Assembly (NCBI RefSeq): GCF_001911425.1
Contig: NZ_MPPL01000001.1
Span: forward strand, 1,959,924 to 2,023,923
Direction of reading: 5' to 3'
DNA: 64,000 nt
Source of the DNA: Mucilaginibacter polytrichastri
GTDB taxonomy: Bacteria > Bacteroidota > Bacteroidia > Sphingobacteriales > Sphingobacteriaceae
Shown piece after piece: positions 28,108-37,851 of this stretch; the stretch's first letter is position 1; the number at the start of each line of letters is the position of its first letter. Under the pieces are notes generated by a model, which worked only from the letters and a program-made list of their open reading frames with translations, was not told where the DNA came from and ran no database searches. A program made the position numbers and the translations under genes.

Positions 28108-28309
28108 ATTTTTCTCTGAGATTCCAAAGTAATTAAAAATAGCTTTATTAAATATAACTATTTTATTATCAGTTTATTATAGAGGTTGTTTTTCTTAAAA
28201 ATTTAACATAAAGGTTAACTAAAAGTAATCATTTCAATATATTAAAAAATAAACCTATTTGTTACATAAAAAAATCACACTTTTGCGGCAAATACAGTAA
28301 TATAAATAG

Positions 28310-29704
28310 ATGCAAAGTTACCAGGAGTTCCTTGACCTGAGTGTGGGTTTCCCGCAGGAAGGTTTTGAGATCATAGAAGACGAATTGTTCTTTAACGATC
28401 TGAACCTGATGGAGATGATAGAGACGTACGGCACCCCCCTGCGTTTTACCTATCTGCCCATTATTTCAAAAAAAATACAACAAGCCAAGCTGATGTTTCA
28501 GCAGGCTATTGTTAAAAATAATTATCGCGGTAGCTACAAGTATTGCTATTGCACCAAAAGCTCGCACTTTAAGCATATTGTAGAAGAGGCTTTACGCAAT
28601 GATATCCACCTCGAAACATCATCTGCCTTTGATATGCCGATGATAGATACCCTCGAGAAAAAGGGCGTGGTAACGAAGGATATTACAGTGATCTGTAACG
28701 GTTTTAAAACCTTTCAATACAAGCAGTACATCATTGATATGCTGCACGATGGTTATAAAAACATTATTCCTGTACTGGATAATAAAGAAGAATTTAACAT
28801 TTTTGATGATGAAATAGAGATGGATACCCCTTGCAATTTGGGGATCCGTATCGCGGCAGAAGAGCAGCCCGATTCGCAATTCTATACTTCGCGTTTGGGC
28901 ATCCGCCAGGAAGATATCATCGATTTTTATTATAACAAGATTGAGAAGAACCCCAACTTTAAATTAAAGTTGCTGCACTTCTTTATCAATTCGGGTATCT
29001 CTGATACGCCCTACTATTGGAACGAGCTGGAGAAATATGTTACCCTGTATTGTAAATTAAAAAAGATCAACCCAGATCTGGATACTTTGGATATTGGCGG
29101 TGGTATGCCGTTTAAAGATTCATTGGTGTTTGATTTTGATTACGAATACATGGTAAACGAAATTGTAAGTCGGATAAAAGAGATCTGTGCCGAAAACGAC
29201 ACCATTGAACCGGACATCATTACCGAGTTTGGTAAATATACAGTTGCCGAAGCTTCTGGTATCCTTTACAAAGTATTGGGCCGTAAGCAGCAGAATGACC
29301 GCGAGCGATGGTTAATGCTGGATGGTTCATTTATTACCAACCTGCCTGATGTTTGGGCTTTGAACCAAAAATATATCCTGCTCCCAATCAACAACTGGGA
29401 TTCTGAATATGAGCGTGTTAACTTAGGCGGTATCACCTGCGACGGTCAGGATTATTACAACCAGGAAGCCCACATGAACAGTGTGTTTATGCCGAAGACG
29501 CGTAAAGTACAGTACCTGGGTTTCTTTAACACAGGTGCCTACCAAGAAGTATTAAGCGGTTACGGTGGTATTCACCACTGCCTGCTGCCATCGCCTAAAC
29601 ACGTAATCATCCGCAGAAACCGCGACGAGACATTTAACTTCGAGGTGTTTGGCGAAGAACAAAACAGTAAACAAGTATTGAAGATACTAGGCTATACTAC
29701 TTAA
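28310..29704 (+). CDS. speA: arginine decarboxylase, PLP-dependent, Bacteroidota type
   Basis: 464 aa, fold type III (alanine-racemase-like) decarboxylase. The likely PLP Lys is residue 83 in YCYCTKSSHF; the glycine loop DIGGGMPF binds the cofactor phosphate. A late ITCDGQDYYN segment matches the CDG substrate-site motif of arginine/diaminopimelate decarboxylases. Expected reaction: arginine to agmatine, feeding polyamines. No agmatinase or agmatine deiminase gene is in this window. Last of three plus-strand arginine genes and separated by 202 bp of AT-rich DNA, so it probably has its own promoter. Confidence 0.85.
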   Translation: MQSYQEFLDLSVGFPQEGFEIIEDELFFNDLNLMEMIETYGTPLRFTYLPIISKKIQQAKLMFQQAIVKNNYRGSYKYCYCTKSSHFKHIVEEALRNDIHLETSSAFDMPMIDTLEKKGVVTKDITVICNGFKTFQYKQYIIDMLHDGYKNIIPVLDNKEEFNIFDDEIEMDTPCNLGIRIAAEEQPDSQFYTSRLGIRQEDIIDFYYNKIEKNPNFKLKLLHFFINSGISDTPYYWNELEKYVTLYCKLKKINPDLDTLDIGGGMPFKDSLVFDFDYEYMVNEIVSRIKEICAENDTIEPDIITEFGKYTVAEASGILYKVLGRKQQNDRERWLMLDGSFITNLPDVWALNQKYILLPINNWDSEYERVNLGGITCDGQDYYNQEAHMNSVFMPKTRKVQYLGFFNTGAYQEVLSGYGGIHHCLLPSPKHVIIRRNRDETFNFEVFGEEQNSKQVLKILGYTT

Positions 29705-29749
29705 TTAGTGAGTTGTGAATAGTGATTGAGTGAATAGTTAGCAATCACG

Positions 29750-29797
29750 ATAGAAACACAAAAGGCGCATTATCTGCGCCTTTTGTGTTTCTATATA
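29750..29797. terminator. bidirectional terminator between speA and the pseudouridine synthase gene
   Basis: Perfect 20-bp stem (29750-29769 with 29775-29794) and a 5-nt loop, the strongest hairpin of its kind here. It serves two convergent genes. Word-type repeat sequence (GTGAGTTGTGAATAG) lies directly before it. Confidence 0.93.
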
Positions 29798-29829
29798 TTT
29801 TGCCGACAACTGATAACAGACAACTGAAT

Positions 29830-30549
29830 TTACGCGTCAAATTTATCCAGTAACTTTAACAGCGTATCAAAATCTTTTGGATACGGCGCGTGGATAGTCA
29901 CTTCGGTTTCTTCATTGATCTTAAAAGTAACCTCAAAGGCATGCAGGGCAAAACGTTTCATAATAGGTTGCTCCTCCTGGTCTTTACCCAAATGGTATTT
30001 GCGCTTTAACGCCGACAGGAATACCGGTTTACCTTTATACATTTCATCGCCGGCAATGGAGGCTCGCTGTGTAGCCAAGTGAATACGGATCTGGTGCATA
30101 CGGCCTGTAACCGGGCGGCACTCTACCAGGGTATAGTGCTTATAATACTTTAAGCTTTGGAACCAGGTTTCGGCACGCTTGCCTTCTTGGCGGCTAATGC
30201 TTACACTGCCTTTACCCGTGTTAAGGATGGGCAGGTCTATATACAATTCTTCAAATACATGTGTACCTTCTATAACGGCATGGTATACCTTTTTAACCTT
30301 GCGGCGCTCAAACTGCATAGATACCAGGCGATAAGCCTCGGGGTTTTTAGCTATAATAAGCGCGCCGGAGGTCTCTTTGTCCAGCCGGTGGCATATCTGT
30401 GCATCCTCGTGGTAGGACTTCGCCAGGCGCAGCATATTGATCTCGGCACCCTCGCGTTCATCCAGTGTGCTTATAAATGGTGGTTTGTTAACTACAATTA
30501 TATTATCGTCTTCAAACAATATCAGGTCTGTAAATTTTGGAATCTTCAT
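29830..30549 (-). CDS. RluA/RluD-family pseudouridine synthase
   Basis: 239 aa from ATG 30549; a TTG five codons upstream is possible. Converts uridines in rRNA or tRNA to pseudouridine. The catalytic motif HRLDKETSG has Asp57. It starts directly with the catalytic domain (ILFEDDNIIVVNKP) and has no S4 domain, so it is RluA/RluC-like in build; the target site cannot be predicted. Cytoplasmic. Monocistronic, convergent with speA across a shared terminator. Confidence 0.9.
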   Translation of the reverse strand: MKIPKFTDLILFEDDNIIVVNKPPFISTLDEREGAEINMLRLAKSYHEDAQICHRLDKETSGALIIAKNPEAYRLVSMQFERRKVKKVYHAVIEGTHVFEELYIDLPILNTGKGSVSISRQEGKRAETWFQSLKYYKHYTLVECRPVTGRMHQIRIHLATQRASIAGDEMYKGKPVFLSALKRKYHLGKDQEEQPIMKRFALHAFEVTFKINEETEVTIHAPYPKDFDTLLKLLDKFDA

Positions 30550-30693
30550 ATTTAACGGCTGCAAAAATACGGTTAATTACTGATACACCCCAGTTTAACA
30601 CATAACAACAGTTTTTATTGACACAAAACAAAACAATATTAAGCATGTTAAGCTTTTATATCTCAATTAATTAACATATTAAACCCTATATAA

Positions 30694-31194
30694 ATGAGCA
30701 CTAAAAGTAAAACTGCGCCAAAAGAAGAAAAAGGTTTCTTCGAAAAAATAATTAACCAGGTTTCAGAAATCTGGGATGGCACTAAAGAAAAAACAGAAGA
30801 GATAGTAGATAAGGTAGAAGATAAAACCGCTGATGCAAAAGCAGCAATCAGTAAAAAAGTAACCGAGGCCAAAAAAGAGATTAAAAGCAAAGTTGCTGAG
30901 GCTAAAAGCAAGGCACCTGCTGTTAAAAAATCAGCTACTGCTACTGTTAAAGCAGCACCGGCTAAGGCAGCAGCCGCAGCTAAAACAACTGTGGCTAAAG
31001 CGAAAACTGCCACAAAAGCCGCAGCAAGTACTACTGCTAAAAAAGCCGCAACTGTAAAAGCGGATGCAGCCAAAGCCGTTACAAAAACTGCCGATAAAGC
31101 AAAGGCAGTAGTGAAAAAGGATACTAAACCTGCTGCCAAAACAGCTAAGGCAACAACAGCTAAGGCAAACAGCAGCAAAAAGAAAGTTGCTTAA
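30694..31194 (+). CDS. histone H1-like Lys/Ala-rich protein
   Basis: 166 aa. A short N-terminal part (about 1-45) with FFEKIINQVSEIWDGTKEK could form an amphipathic helix. From about residue 45 on, the protein is low-complexity Lys/Ala with AKAA, AAAKT and VKKD repeats like eukaryotic H1 tails and bacterial HctA/Hc-type proteins. Likely binds DNA nonspecifically by charge; this is inferred from composition. Many reading frames in this stretch are open because of the biased composition. Shares a bidirectional terminator with the response regulator. Confidence 0.85.
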   Translation: MSTKSKTAPKEEKGFFEKIINQVSEIWDGTKEKTEEIVDKVEDKTADAKAAISKKVTEAKKEIKSKVAEAKSKAPAVKKSATATVKAAPAKAAAAAKTTVAKAKTATKAAASTTAKKAATVKADAAKAVTKTADKAKAVVKKDTKPAAKTAKATTAKANSSKKKVA

Positions 31195-31198
31195 TTGC

Positions 31199-31258
31199 AG
31201 ATATACAATACCTCGTGTATCTTATAAAATGCACTGATACACAAAGTATTGTGTATCT
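31199..31258. repeat. inverted repeat after the H1-like gene
   Basis: Arms 31199-31221 and 31236-31258 match as reverse complements at 20 of 23 positions (core GTATTGTGTATC). A shorter relative, AGACACA/TGTGTCT with ATAC between, lies after sucC at 47470-47489. Probably a small dispersed element rather than a terminator. Confidence 0.7.
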
Positions 31259-31273
31259 ACGTAAGATAAACCA

Positions 31274-31305
31274 AAAACGGCCCCCGATAATTCGGGGGCC
31301 GTTTT
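31274..31305. terminator. bidirectional terminator, H1-like gene / response regulator
   Basis: Perfect 14-bp stem AAAACGGCCCCCGA/TCGGGGGCCGTTTT with a TAAT loop. A's and T's on both sides suit both convergent genes. Confidence 0.95.
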
Positions 31306-31306
31306 A

Positions 31307-32002
31307 TTATTCTGTAACTTCAAACTTGTAACCTACACCTTTTACTGTGGCAACATATTTTTCGCCCAGTTTTTCGCGCAGCTTACGGATGTGTACATCA
31401 ATGGTACGGTTGGTAACCACCACCGAATCTTCCCAGATGTTTTTTAATATATTTTCGCGGGTATATACCTTACCTGGTTTCGAGGCCAGCAGGTACAACA
31501 GTTCAAATTCTTTTTTGGCCAGTACCACTTTTCTACCTTCCTGAAAAACCAGGTAAGCTTCGCGGTCAATCACCAGGTCGCTCACTTCAAGCTTATTGTC
31601 GCTCACTTCTTCCGGAGAAGAGTTTCTGCGTAATATGGCATTGATGCGGCTCACTAATGCACGCGGCTTAATTGGTTTGGCTATATAATCATCGGCACCA
31701 ACGTTAAAACCGGCAATTTCAGAATACTCTTCGCTACGGGCGGTTAAGAATACCATAAAGGTATTTTTAAATTCGGGCATGGTACGCATAATGCGGCAAG
31801 CCTCAATACCATCCATTTTAGGCATCATAATGTCCAGGATAATTAAATCTGGTAATACCTTTTTAGCCTCATTAACGCCTTCCTGGCCGTTACTTGCCGA
31901 ATATACCTGGTAACCCTCTTTCTTTAAATTATATTCTATTAATTCAAGGATATCGGGTTCATCGTCAACAATTAAAATCTTGTGTTTGGTTGAAGTACTC
32001 AT
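31307..32002 (-). CDS. OmpR/PhoB-family response regulator
   Basis: 231 aa. Receiver domain (about 5-125) with the acidic pair Asp13/Asp14, phospho-acceptor Asp57 in ILDIMMPKMDG, a Thr in the FLTARS segment and Lys in AKPIKPR. The C-terminal winged helix (about 135-229) ends in TIDVHIRKLREKLG and TVKGVGYKFE. Transcription factor of a two-component system. No kinase gene is adjacent, so it is an orphan here. Confidence 0.95.
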   Translation of the reverse strand: MSTSTKHKILIVDDEPDILELIEYNLKKEGYQVYSASNGQEGVNEAKKVLPDLIILDIMMPKMDGIEACRIMRTMPEFKNTFMVFLTARSEEYSEIAGFNVGADDYIAKPIKPRALVSRINAILRRNSSPEEVSDNKLEVSDLVIDREAYLVFQEGRKVVLAKKEFELLYLLASKPGKVYTRENILKNIWEDSVVVTNRTIDVHIRKLREKLGEKYVATVKGVGYKFEVTE

Positions 32003-32098
32003 AGAGCTAAATTTTGCATAAAAGTAACGGCTTTAAAGCACCAAATGATTAGCTAATTGTTAACAAATTGTTAAGTTTCATAATTAGTTAACAATGAG

Positions 32099-33220
32099 TT
32101 ACGGCTTACTGAACGTTTTCTTTAAAATTTCTTCAAGATCAAGCCCTGTTATATTTTTTGCAATGATAACTCCCTGTGGGTCAATGAAAAAATTTGACGG
32201 TATAGCTTCGATGTGATATAAAGATTCTGTTGGCCCTTCAAAACGTTTCAGGTCTGATACATGCTGCCATGTTAATTTATCAGCATCTACCGCTTTTTGC
32301 CAGTCTTTTTTGTCTGTATCTAATGATACGCCTAAAATATTTAAGCCCTTATCATGGTACATACCGTACATTTTTACCACGTTAGGGTTCTCGGCGCGGC
32401 AAGGTGCACACCACGAAGCCCAAAAGTCTATCAGTACATATTTGCCTTTAAAATCTGATAGTTTTACCGTTTTGCCATTAATGTCATTAACAGTAAACTC
32501 GGGTGCTTTGTGCCCTACGGAAAGTGGCTTGGCCAGCATCATCTGTTTTACAAATTTCTGCACGCCGGGGTTGTCTTTAAATTCGCCCTGTATATCGTCG
32601 GCATATTTTACTAGCTCGGTTTCATAACGCATGGCATCAAGCGAAGTGGCTGCATAAAAACCGGCTAATGATTTTTTGTTATCCTCTACAAATTTCAAAA
32701 CCGCTTTGCTGTAATCGCCCAGGTTGTTTTGGAAAATCGGCGTATAAATTTTAAGCAAGGAGTCCTGGTTGCCATGTGCAGCGGCCTTGGCCTGGTAATC
32801 TGCTACCAGTTTGGTGTTTTTATCACTGTATACATTGCTCACCTTGTTAAATTCCTGTATTTTTTGCGACTCGTCTGATCCGCTTACTTCGTAAGCATGT
32901 GATGAATCGGCCAGGTTGGTTTTAAATTTAATCTCATCACCATTCTGAGCAATCAGGTCAAAGATGGCATCACCGGCACGTAGTTTAAACAGGTTGCTGT
33001 AGGGTGTAGCTCTTTTAAATTCAAATTTACCATCGGCAGAAAGTTCCGACGAATCAACAACGGCCACGCTCGAAGTATCGGCTGCCAAAAGGTACATCTT
33101 TTTGGTTTTGCCGAAATTGCTCACCTCGCCCGAGATCTTAAACCCGTTCTTATCCTTGCAGGCAGATAGTGATGCAGCAACTAATAGTGCTGCGGTATAA
33201 ATTTTATAACTGTTTTTCAT
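32099..33220 (-). CDS. TlpA-like thiol-disulfide oxidoreductase lipoprotein
   Basis: 373 aa. Lipobox SLSAC with Cys21. An N-terminal DUF4369-type beta domain (about 25-130), a helical linker (130-225), then a thioredoxin-fold AhpC/TSA/TlpA domain with active site WCAPC in DFWASWCAPCRAENP. Anchored on the periplasmic side, it likely reduces or shuffles disulfides of envelope proteins, such as in cytochrome c maturation. Its ATG follows the gatB stop with no gap, so the two are co-transcribed and probably translationally coupled. Confidence 0.92.
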   Translation of the reverse strand: MKNSYKIYTAALLVAASLSACKDKNGFKISGEVSNFGKTKKMYLLAADTSSVAVVDSSELSADGKFEFKRATPYSNLFKLRAGDAIFDLIAQNGDEIKFKTNLADSSHAYEVSGSDESQKIQEFNKVSNVYSDKNTKLVADYQAKAAAHGNQDSLLKIYTPIFQNNLGDYSKAVLKFVEDNKKSLAGFYAATSLDAMRYETELVKYADDIQGEFKDNPGVQKFVKQMMLAKPLSVGHKAPEFTVNDINGKTVKLSDFKGKYVLIDFWASWCAPCRAENPNVVKMYGMYHDKGLNILGVSLDTDKKDWQKAVDADKLTWQHVSDLKRFEGPTESLYHIEAIPSNFFIDPQGVIIAKNITGLDLEEILKKTFSKP

Positions 33221-34690
33221 TTATGCGTTTTCTAATGCTTTTAATAATAATTGATTTGTTTTCTGCGGATCTATTTTACCTTTCGAGCGTTTCATAATCT
33301 CGCCCATAAACAAACCTAGAACTCCTTTTTTACCCTTTTTGTATTCTTTAACCTTGTCAGGATGCTTTTGCAAGGCTTCTTGTATAAATTGCTGCAGGTC
33401 GTCGCTGTTTTCGCTGATCAGCAAATTCAGCTGTTCTGCCAGCTCGGCTACCTTTTTGCCCGAATGTTTTAACAAAGTCGGGAAAAGCTTTTGCGCAGCT
33501 ACGCTGTTATTAATCTTCCCGCCGTCTACCAATGCTATTACGTCGGCCAAGTCCTGCGGGTTTAGTCCCGATTCAATTAAAGTTGAACTATGTTCGTTTA
33601 GGTACGATTTAACCGGGCCCATCATCCAGTTGGCTGCAGATTTATAGTTAGTAGTATGCAGGATCAACTGCTCAAAGAATAGCGCCAGTTCTTTATCTGA
33701 TGTTAGTACTGAAGCATCATAATCTGTTAAACCCAGGTCGCTAATATATTTATGATAAAGCTCAGATGGCAAAGCCGTCATGCCGGCTTTAATGTGGGCA
33801 ATGTATTCCGGCGAGATACTTACAGGTACCAGATCGGGCTCGGGGAAATAACGGTAATCGTTCGCCATTTCTTTGCTTCTCAATACAGAAGTTTCACCGG
33901 TATCTGCGTTAAAGTTTAAAGTGTTCTGATCGATGTGCCCGCCGTTTTCAATCACCGTGATCTGGCGTAAAAACTCATGTTCAATAGCACGCTGTACATT
34001 GCGCAGCGAGTTTAAATTTTTCACCTCGCAGCGGTTGCCATATTCGGTTGCTCCCTTTTTACGAACAGAGATATTTACATCGCAGCGCAAACTACCCTCT
34101 TCCATATTACCATCGCAGATATCCAGGTAACGCACCAGTTTACGGATCTCACTTAAATATTGTGCAGCTTCTTCCCCACTGCGCATATCGGGTTCCGAGA
34201 CAATCTCCAGCAAAGGCACACCTGCCCGGTTAAGATCTATCAGCGAATTTTTATCGTCCTGGTCGTGGATGCTTTTACCGGCATCATCTTCCATGTGGAT
34301 ATGGTGTATAGCTATGGCTTTTTCGGTGCCGTCGCTCAGGCGTACAACTACGCGGCCACCAATGCATATAGGTTGCTGATCTTGCGTGATCTGGTAACCG
34401 CGCGGCGAATCGGCGTAGAAATAATTTTTACGGGCAAATGTATTGTAGGGGTTTATCTCGCAACCACAGGCCAGGCCCATTTTTACCGCATACTCCACCA
34501 TCCGCTCGTTGGCAAACGGCAAGGTACCCGGGTGACCGATAGATACCATGCTTACATGGTGGTTTGGCAATGCGCCAAAAGCAGCCGAATCTGAACAGAA
34601 GGCTTTGCTTTGTGTAGATAACTGGGCATGAACTTCGAGACCTATTACTAATTCGTATTGTTCAATTACCCTGTCTGATATTTCTGTCAT
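33221..34690 (-). CDS. gatB: aspartyl/glutamyl-tRNA amidotransferase subunit B
   Basis: 489 aa. With GatA and GatC it amidates mischarged Glu-tRNA(Gln) and/or Asp-tRNA(Asn). Family signatures: VIGLEVHAQLST, YFYADSPRGYQITQ, PLLEIVSEPDMRS, GSLRCDVNIS and YRYFPEPDLVP; the C-terminal YqeY-like tail ends in KTNQLLLKAL. gatA and gatC are not in the window. Directly followed by the TlpA-like lipoprotein gene. The 479 bp upstream hold two dispersed inverted repeats rather than a gene. Confidence 0.96.
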   Translation of the reverse strand: MTEISDRVIEQYELVIGLEVHAQLSTQSKAFCSDSAAFGALPNHHVSMVSIGHPGTLPFANERMVEYAVKMGLACGCEINPYNTFARKNYFYADSPRGYQITQDQQPICIGGRVVVRLSDGTEKAIAIHHIHMEDDAGKSIHDQDDKNSLIDLNRAGVPLLEIVSEPDMRSGEEAAQYLSEIRKLVRYLDICDGNMEEGSLRCDVNISVRKKGATEYGNRCEVKNLNSLRNVQRAIEHEFLRQITVIENGGHIDQNTLNFNADTGETSVLRSKEMANDYRYFPEPDLVPVSISPEYIAHIKAGMTALPSELYHKYISDLGLTDYDASVLTSDKELALFFEQLILHTTNYKSAANWMMGPVKSYLNEHSSTLIESGLNPQDLADVIALVDGGKINNSVAAQKLFPTLLKHSGKKVAELAEQLNLLISENSDDLQQFIQEALQKHPDKVKEYKKGKKGVLGLFMGEIMKRSKGKIDPQKTNQLLLKALENA

Positions 34691-34975
34691 AGCAAAATTC
34701 GGTTATACATGACTTGCATCATATATAACGCTGTATAGTTTATTAGCCTGCAATATAGCGTAAATAGGTATAAAGTTTAAAATCAGTTTAATTATTTGAA
34801 AGATATAAGCTGATAAGAACGGCTTATGTTGAGCATTAGGTGTTTACAGATGGGCTGTATTTGTTAACGCGCTAATCTAATCGACGAATCAATTAAACTA
34901 ACGCGTTTATAATTGGCTGCGCCAAAACTAAAGGTTATTTTAAATTATGCAAAGTTTTTTTCAAAGCAACATGGG
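34691..34975. other. intergenic region upstream of gatB
   Basis: AT-rich 285 bp with no ORF of note. It presumably contains the gatB promoter, but no convincing -33/-7 pair was found. The inverted repeats listed next fill the rest of the gap toward alaS. Confidence 0.5.
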
Positions 34976-35044
34976 TGGCATCCTGAGGTACTCAAAGGAT
35001 GTTGCAGAGGCCCAGATCGTATGTTTCGAGCATCTCAGCATGAC
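34976..35044. repeat. dispersed inverted repeat (CATCCTGAGGTACTC family)
   Basis: The left arm (CATCCTGAGGTACTCAAA) and the right arm (TTTCGAGCATCTCAGCATGAC) are imperfect reverse complements. A close relative lies after the MerR gene at 38334-38410. Confidence 0.8.
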
Positions 35045-35062
35045 ACGGCCATTTGTTTATTT

Positions 35063-35151
35063 TGTCATTCTGAATGTAATGAAGAATCTTCTGCTGTGTA
35101 ACAATCGGCTATACAGATCGAAGAAGATTCTTCATTACATTCAGAATGACA
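35063..35151. repeat. dispersed inverted repeat with perfect 30-bp arms
   Basis: Arms 35063-35092 and 35122-35151 are exact reverse complements, beginning TGTCATTCTGAATG. The loop is 29 nt. An eroded relative is at 56865-56951. It lies just past the alaS stop and could also act as its 3' hairpin. Confidence 0.92.
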
Positions 35152-35169
35152 AGCGTGTTTGATATTAAA

Positions 35170-37824
35170 CTACTTAATGTAAACCGCAGCCTTACTCAAC
35201 ACTGCATCTAACCCACTTAAATCCTTGCCACCGGCAGTAGCAAAAAATGGCTGACCGCCTCCCCCGCCTTGAATCTCCTTGGCCAGTTCGCGCACAATGT
35301 TACCTGCGTTTAAGCCTTTATCTTTAACAAGGTTCTCGGCAATCATTACGGTAATGTTGGGTTTGCCATCAAAATCTGCAGCCAGCACCAGGAAAAGGTT
35401 GGGTACAATATCTTTTAACTGGTAAGCCAGGGTTTTAATGGCATCGGCATTAGGCAGGGCCACACGCTCGGCAATAAAATTAATGCCATTAATCTCCTGC
35501 ACTTTTTTAGCCAGTTCTGTTTTTAAACCCGAAGCTTTTTCTGAGATGGTTTTCTCAATCTCCTTTTTCAGCCTAGTATTTTCTTCCAGCAGGCTTTCTA
35601 CACTTTTCGAAATGTCTTTAGGGTTCTTCAACAGCTCTTTTAATTGCTGTACCAGTTTGCTTTGCTCGTTAATATAATTTTCGGCAGCAACACCTGTAAT
35701 GGCTTCAATCCGGCGTACACCTGCAGCAACTGCACTCTCGGCAATTACTTTAAAGAAACCAATTTGGCCGGTTGCGGTAACATGGGTACCACCGCAAAGT
35801 TCTTTAGAGTACTTATCATCGAAGGTAATTACCCGTACAAAATCGCCGTATTTTTCACCGAACAACGCAGTTACGCCGCTACTCAGCGCTTGTTGATAAG
35901 GTACATTGCGTTCTTCTTTCAAAAAGATATTCTCGCGAATTTTTTGGTTAACGATCGTTTCGATCTGCGCCATTTCCTCTTCGGTCATTTTACTGAAGTG
36001 CGAAAAATCGAAACGTAAATATTCGTCATTCACCAATGACCCTTTTTGGTTTACATGCGTGCCTAATACCTGTTTTAAAGCAGCATGCAGTAAGTGCGTA
36101 GCCGAGTGGTTGCTATTGGTATTGTTACGGCGATCCACATCTACAATGGCCGTTAAGGCATCGCCGATTGAACCAGGGATGGTATCGGTAAAATGAACGA
36201 TCAGGCCGTTCTCTTTTTTGGTATCTGTAACCGGGACAATCTCGCCATCCGGGAAAACCAGCTCGCCGGTATCACCAACCTGGCCGCCGCTTTCGGCATA
36301 GAAAGGTGTTTTGTCCAGCACCAACTGGTATTGCTCTTTACCTTTAGCCTTTACCTTGCGGTATTTAATTACATGGGCAACGGTTTCTGTTTCATCATAA
36401 CCGGTAAATTCAACATTATCATCTTCTTGCAGAGCAATCCAATCGCCGGTATCAATAGCTGTTGCAGCTCGAGAGCGATTCTTTTGTAGTTGAAGTTCGG
36501 CTTCGAAGCCTTCCATATCAACTGTCCAACCTTTTTCACGAGCCAACAATTCAGTTAAATCTATTGGGAATCCATAGGTATCTGATAATTCAAATGCAGC
36601 TGAACCGGATACTCGGATTTGGGGATTAGGATTATCAGATGTCTTTGGAACAAGTACGCTAAATAATTTGAGACCTTCTCCCAATGTTCTCAGGAAGGAT
36701 GTTTCTTCTTCCAAAACAACTTTCTGCACAAAATCCTTCTGTGTATACAACTCATCAAACACACCCTTAAACTGATCTGCCAATAAAGGCACCAACTGGT
36801 TTAAAAATGGCTCTTTGAAGCCTAAGTATTGATATGAATAACGCACAGCGCGACGCAGAATCCTGCGGATTACGTATCCTGCCTTATTGTTTGATGGCAA
36901 CTGGCCATCTGAGATTGCAAAGCTGATGGCACGGATGTGATCGGCCATTACACGCATGGCAACGGCATCGTTCCAATCGTTATCGCCCGGTACAGCAGCA
37001 GCATTATAGGTTTTCCCACTTTTCTCTGCAATGAATTGAATCATCGGCTGAAATACGTCGGTATCGTAGTTAGATGTTTTGTTTTGCAAAACGCGCACCA
37101 ATCGCTCAAAGCCCATCCCGGTATCCACGTGCTTGTTGGGTAGTAGCTGTAAAGCACCGTCTTTCAGGCGGTTAAACTGCATAAATACATTATTCCAGAT
37201 TTCTATAACGTTGGGGTCGTCGGCATTTACCAGCGTAGCGCCCGAAACTGCTGCCCGCTCAGCCTCGCTCCTGCCATCATAGTGGATTTCAGAACATGGA
37301 CCACATGGGCCGGTTTCGCCCATTTCCCAGAAGTTATCTTTCTTGTTACCGGGAAGGATGCGGCTTTCATCTACATACTGTTTCCAAAAATCGTAAGCTT
37401 CCTGGTCTTTAGCCAAACCTTCTTTTTCGTCGCCCTCAAAATAGGTAACATACAGGCGGTCTTTTTCAATTCCATAAACCTCGGTCAGCAGTTCCCAGCT
37501 CCAGGCTATGGCTTCTTTTTTAAAGTAGTCGCCAAAGCTCCAGTTGCCCAGCATCTCGAACATGGTGTGGTGATAGGTATCGATACCTACCTCTTCCAAA
37601 TCGTTATGCTTGCCGGATACCCGCAAACAACGCTGGGTATCGGCCACACGCGGGGCTTTGGCGGGTGCTTCGCCTAAAAATATATCTTTAAACTGGTTCA
37701 TACCAGCATTGGTAAACATGAGTGTTGGGTCGTTTTTAACAACGATAGGTGCCGATGGCACAATGGTATGTCCTTTAGAAGCAAAAAAGTCTAAAAAAGC
37801 CTGACGTATTTCCTGAGCTGTCAT
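35170..37824 (-). CDS. alaS: alanyl-tRNA synthetase
   Basis: 884 aa from ATG 37824; a TTG three codons upstream is in frame but the family starts MTAQEIRQAFLDFF. Class II catalytic domain with MFTNAGMNQFKDIFLG. The editing domain carries zinc ligands in HSATHLLHAAL and in CGGTH. The C-terminal C-Ala domain has the glycine-rich GGGGGQP near the end. Charges tRNA-Ala and clears Ser- and Gly-tRNA-Ala. Preceded by a perfect 31-bp inverted repeat and followed by another; stands alone. Confidence 0.97.
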   Translation of the reverse strand: MTAQEIRQAFLDFFASKGHTIVPSAPIVVKNDPTLMFTNAGMNQFKDIFLGEAPAKAPRVADTQRCLRVSGKHNDLEEVGIDTYHHTMFEMLGNWSFGDYFKKEAIAWSWELLTEVYGIEKDRLYVTYFEGDEKEGLAKDQEAYDFWKQYVDESRILPGNKKDNFWEMGETGPCGPCSEIHYDGRSEAERAAVSGATLVNADDPNVIEIWNNVFMQFNRLKDGALQLLPNKHVDTGMGFERLVRVLQNKTSNYDTDVFQPMIQFIAEKSGKTYNAAAVPGDNDWNDAVAMRVMADHIRAISFAISDGQLPSNNKAGYVIRRILRRAVRYSYQYLGFKEPFLNQLVPLLADQFKGVFDELYTQKDFVQKVVLEEETSFLRTLGEGLKLFSVLVPKTSDNPNPQIRVSGSAAFELSDTYGFPIDLTELLAREKGWTVDMEGFEAELQLQKNRSRAATAIDTGDWIALQEDDNVEFTGYDETETVAHVIKYRKVKAKGKEQYQLVLDKTPFYAESGGQVGDTGELVFPDGEIVPVTDTKKENGLIVHFTDTIPGSIGDALTAIVDVDRRNNTNSNHSATHLLHAALKQVLGTHVNQKGSLVNDEYLRFDFSHFSKMTEEEMAQIETIVNQKIRENIFLKEERNVPYQQALSSGVTALFGEKYGDFVRVITFDDKYSKELCGGTHVTATGQIGFFKVIAESAVAAGVRRIEAITGVAAENYINEQSKLVQQLKELLKNPKDISKSVESLLEENTRLKKEIEKTISEKASGLKTELAKKVQEINGINFIAERVALPNADAIKTLAYQLKDIVPNLFLVLAADFDGKPNITVMIAENLVKDKGLNAGNIVRELAKEIQGGGGGQPFFATAGGKDLSGLDAVLSKAAVYIK

Positions 37825-37851
37825 AAGGTGCAAAGTTAATTATTCGGTCGA

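Noticed and set aside
30663..31178. Minus-strand Ala/Val/Leu-rich ORF opposite the H1-like gene
   Set aside because: Mirror of the biased AAA/GCA codons of the real plus-strand gene; it looks like membrane segments only by composition.
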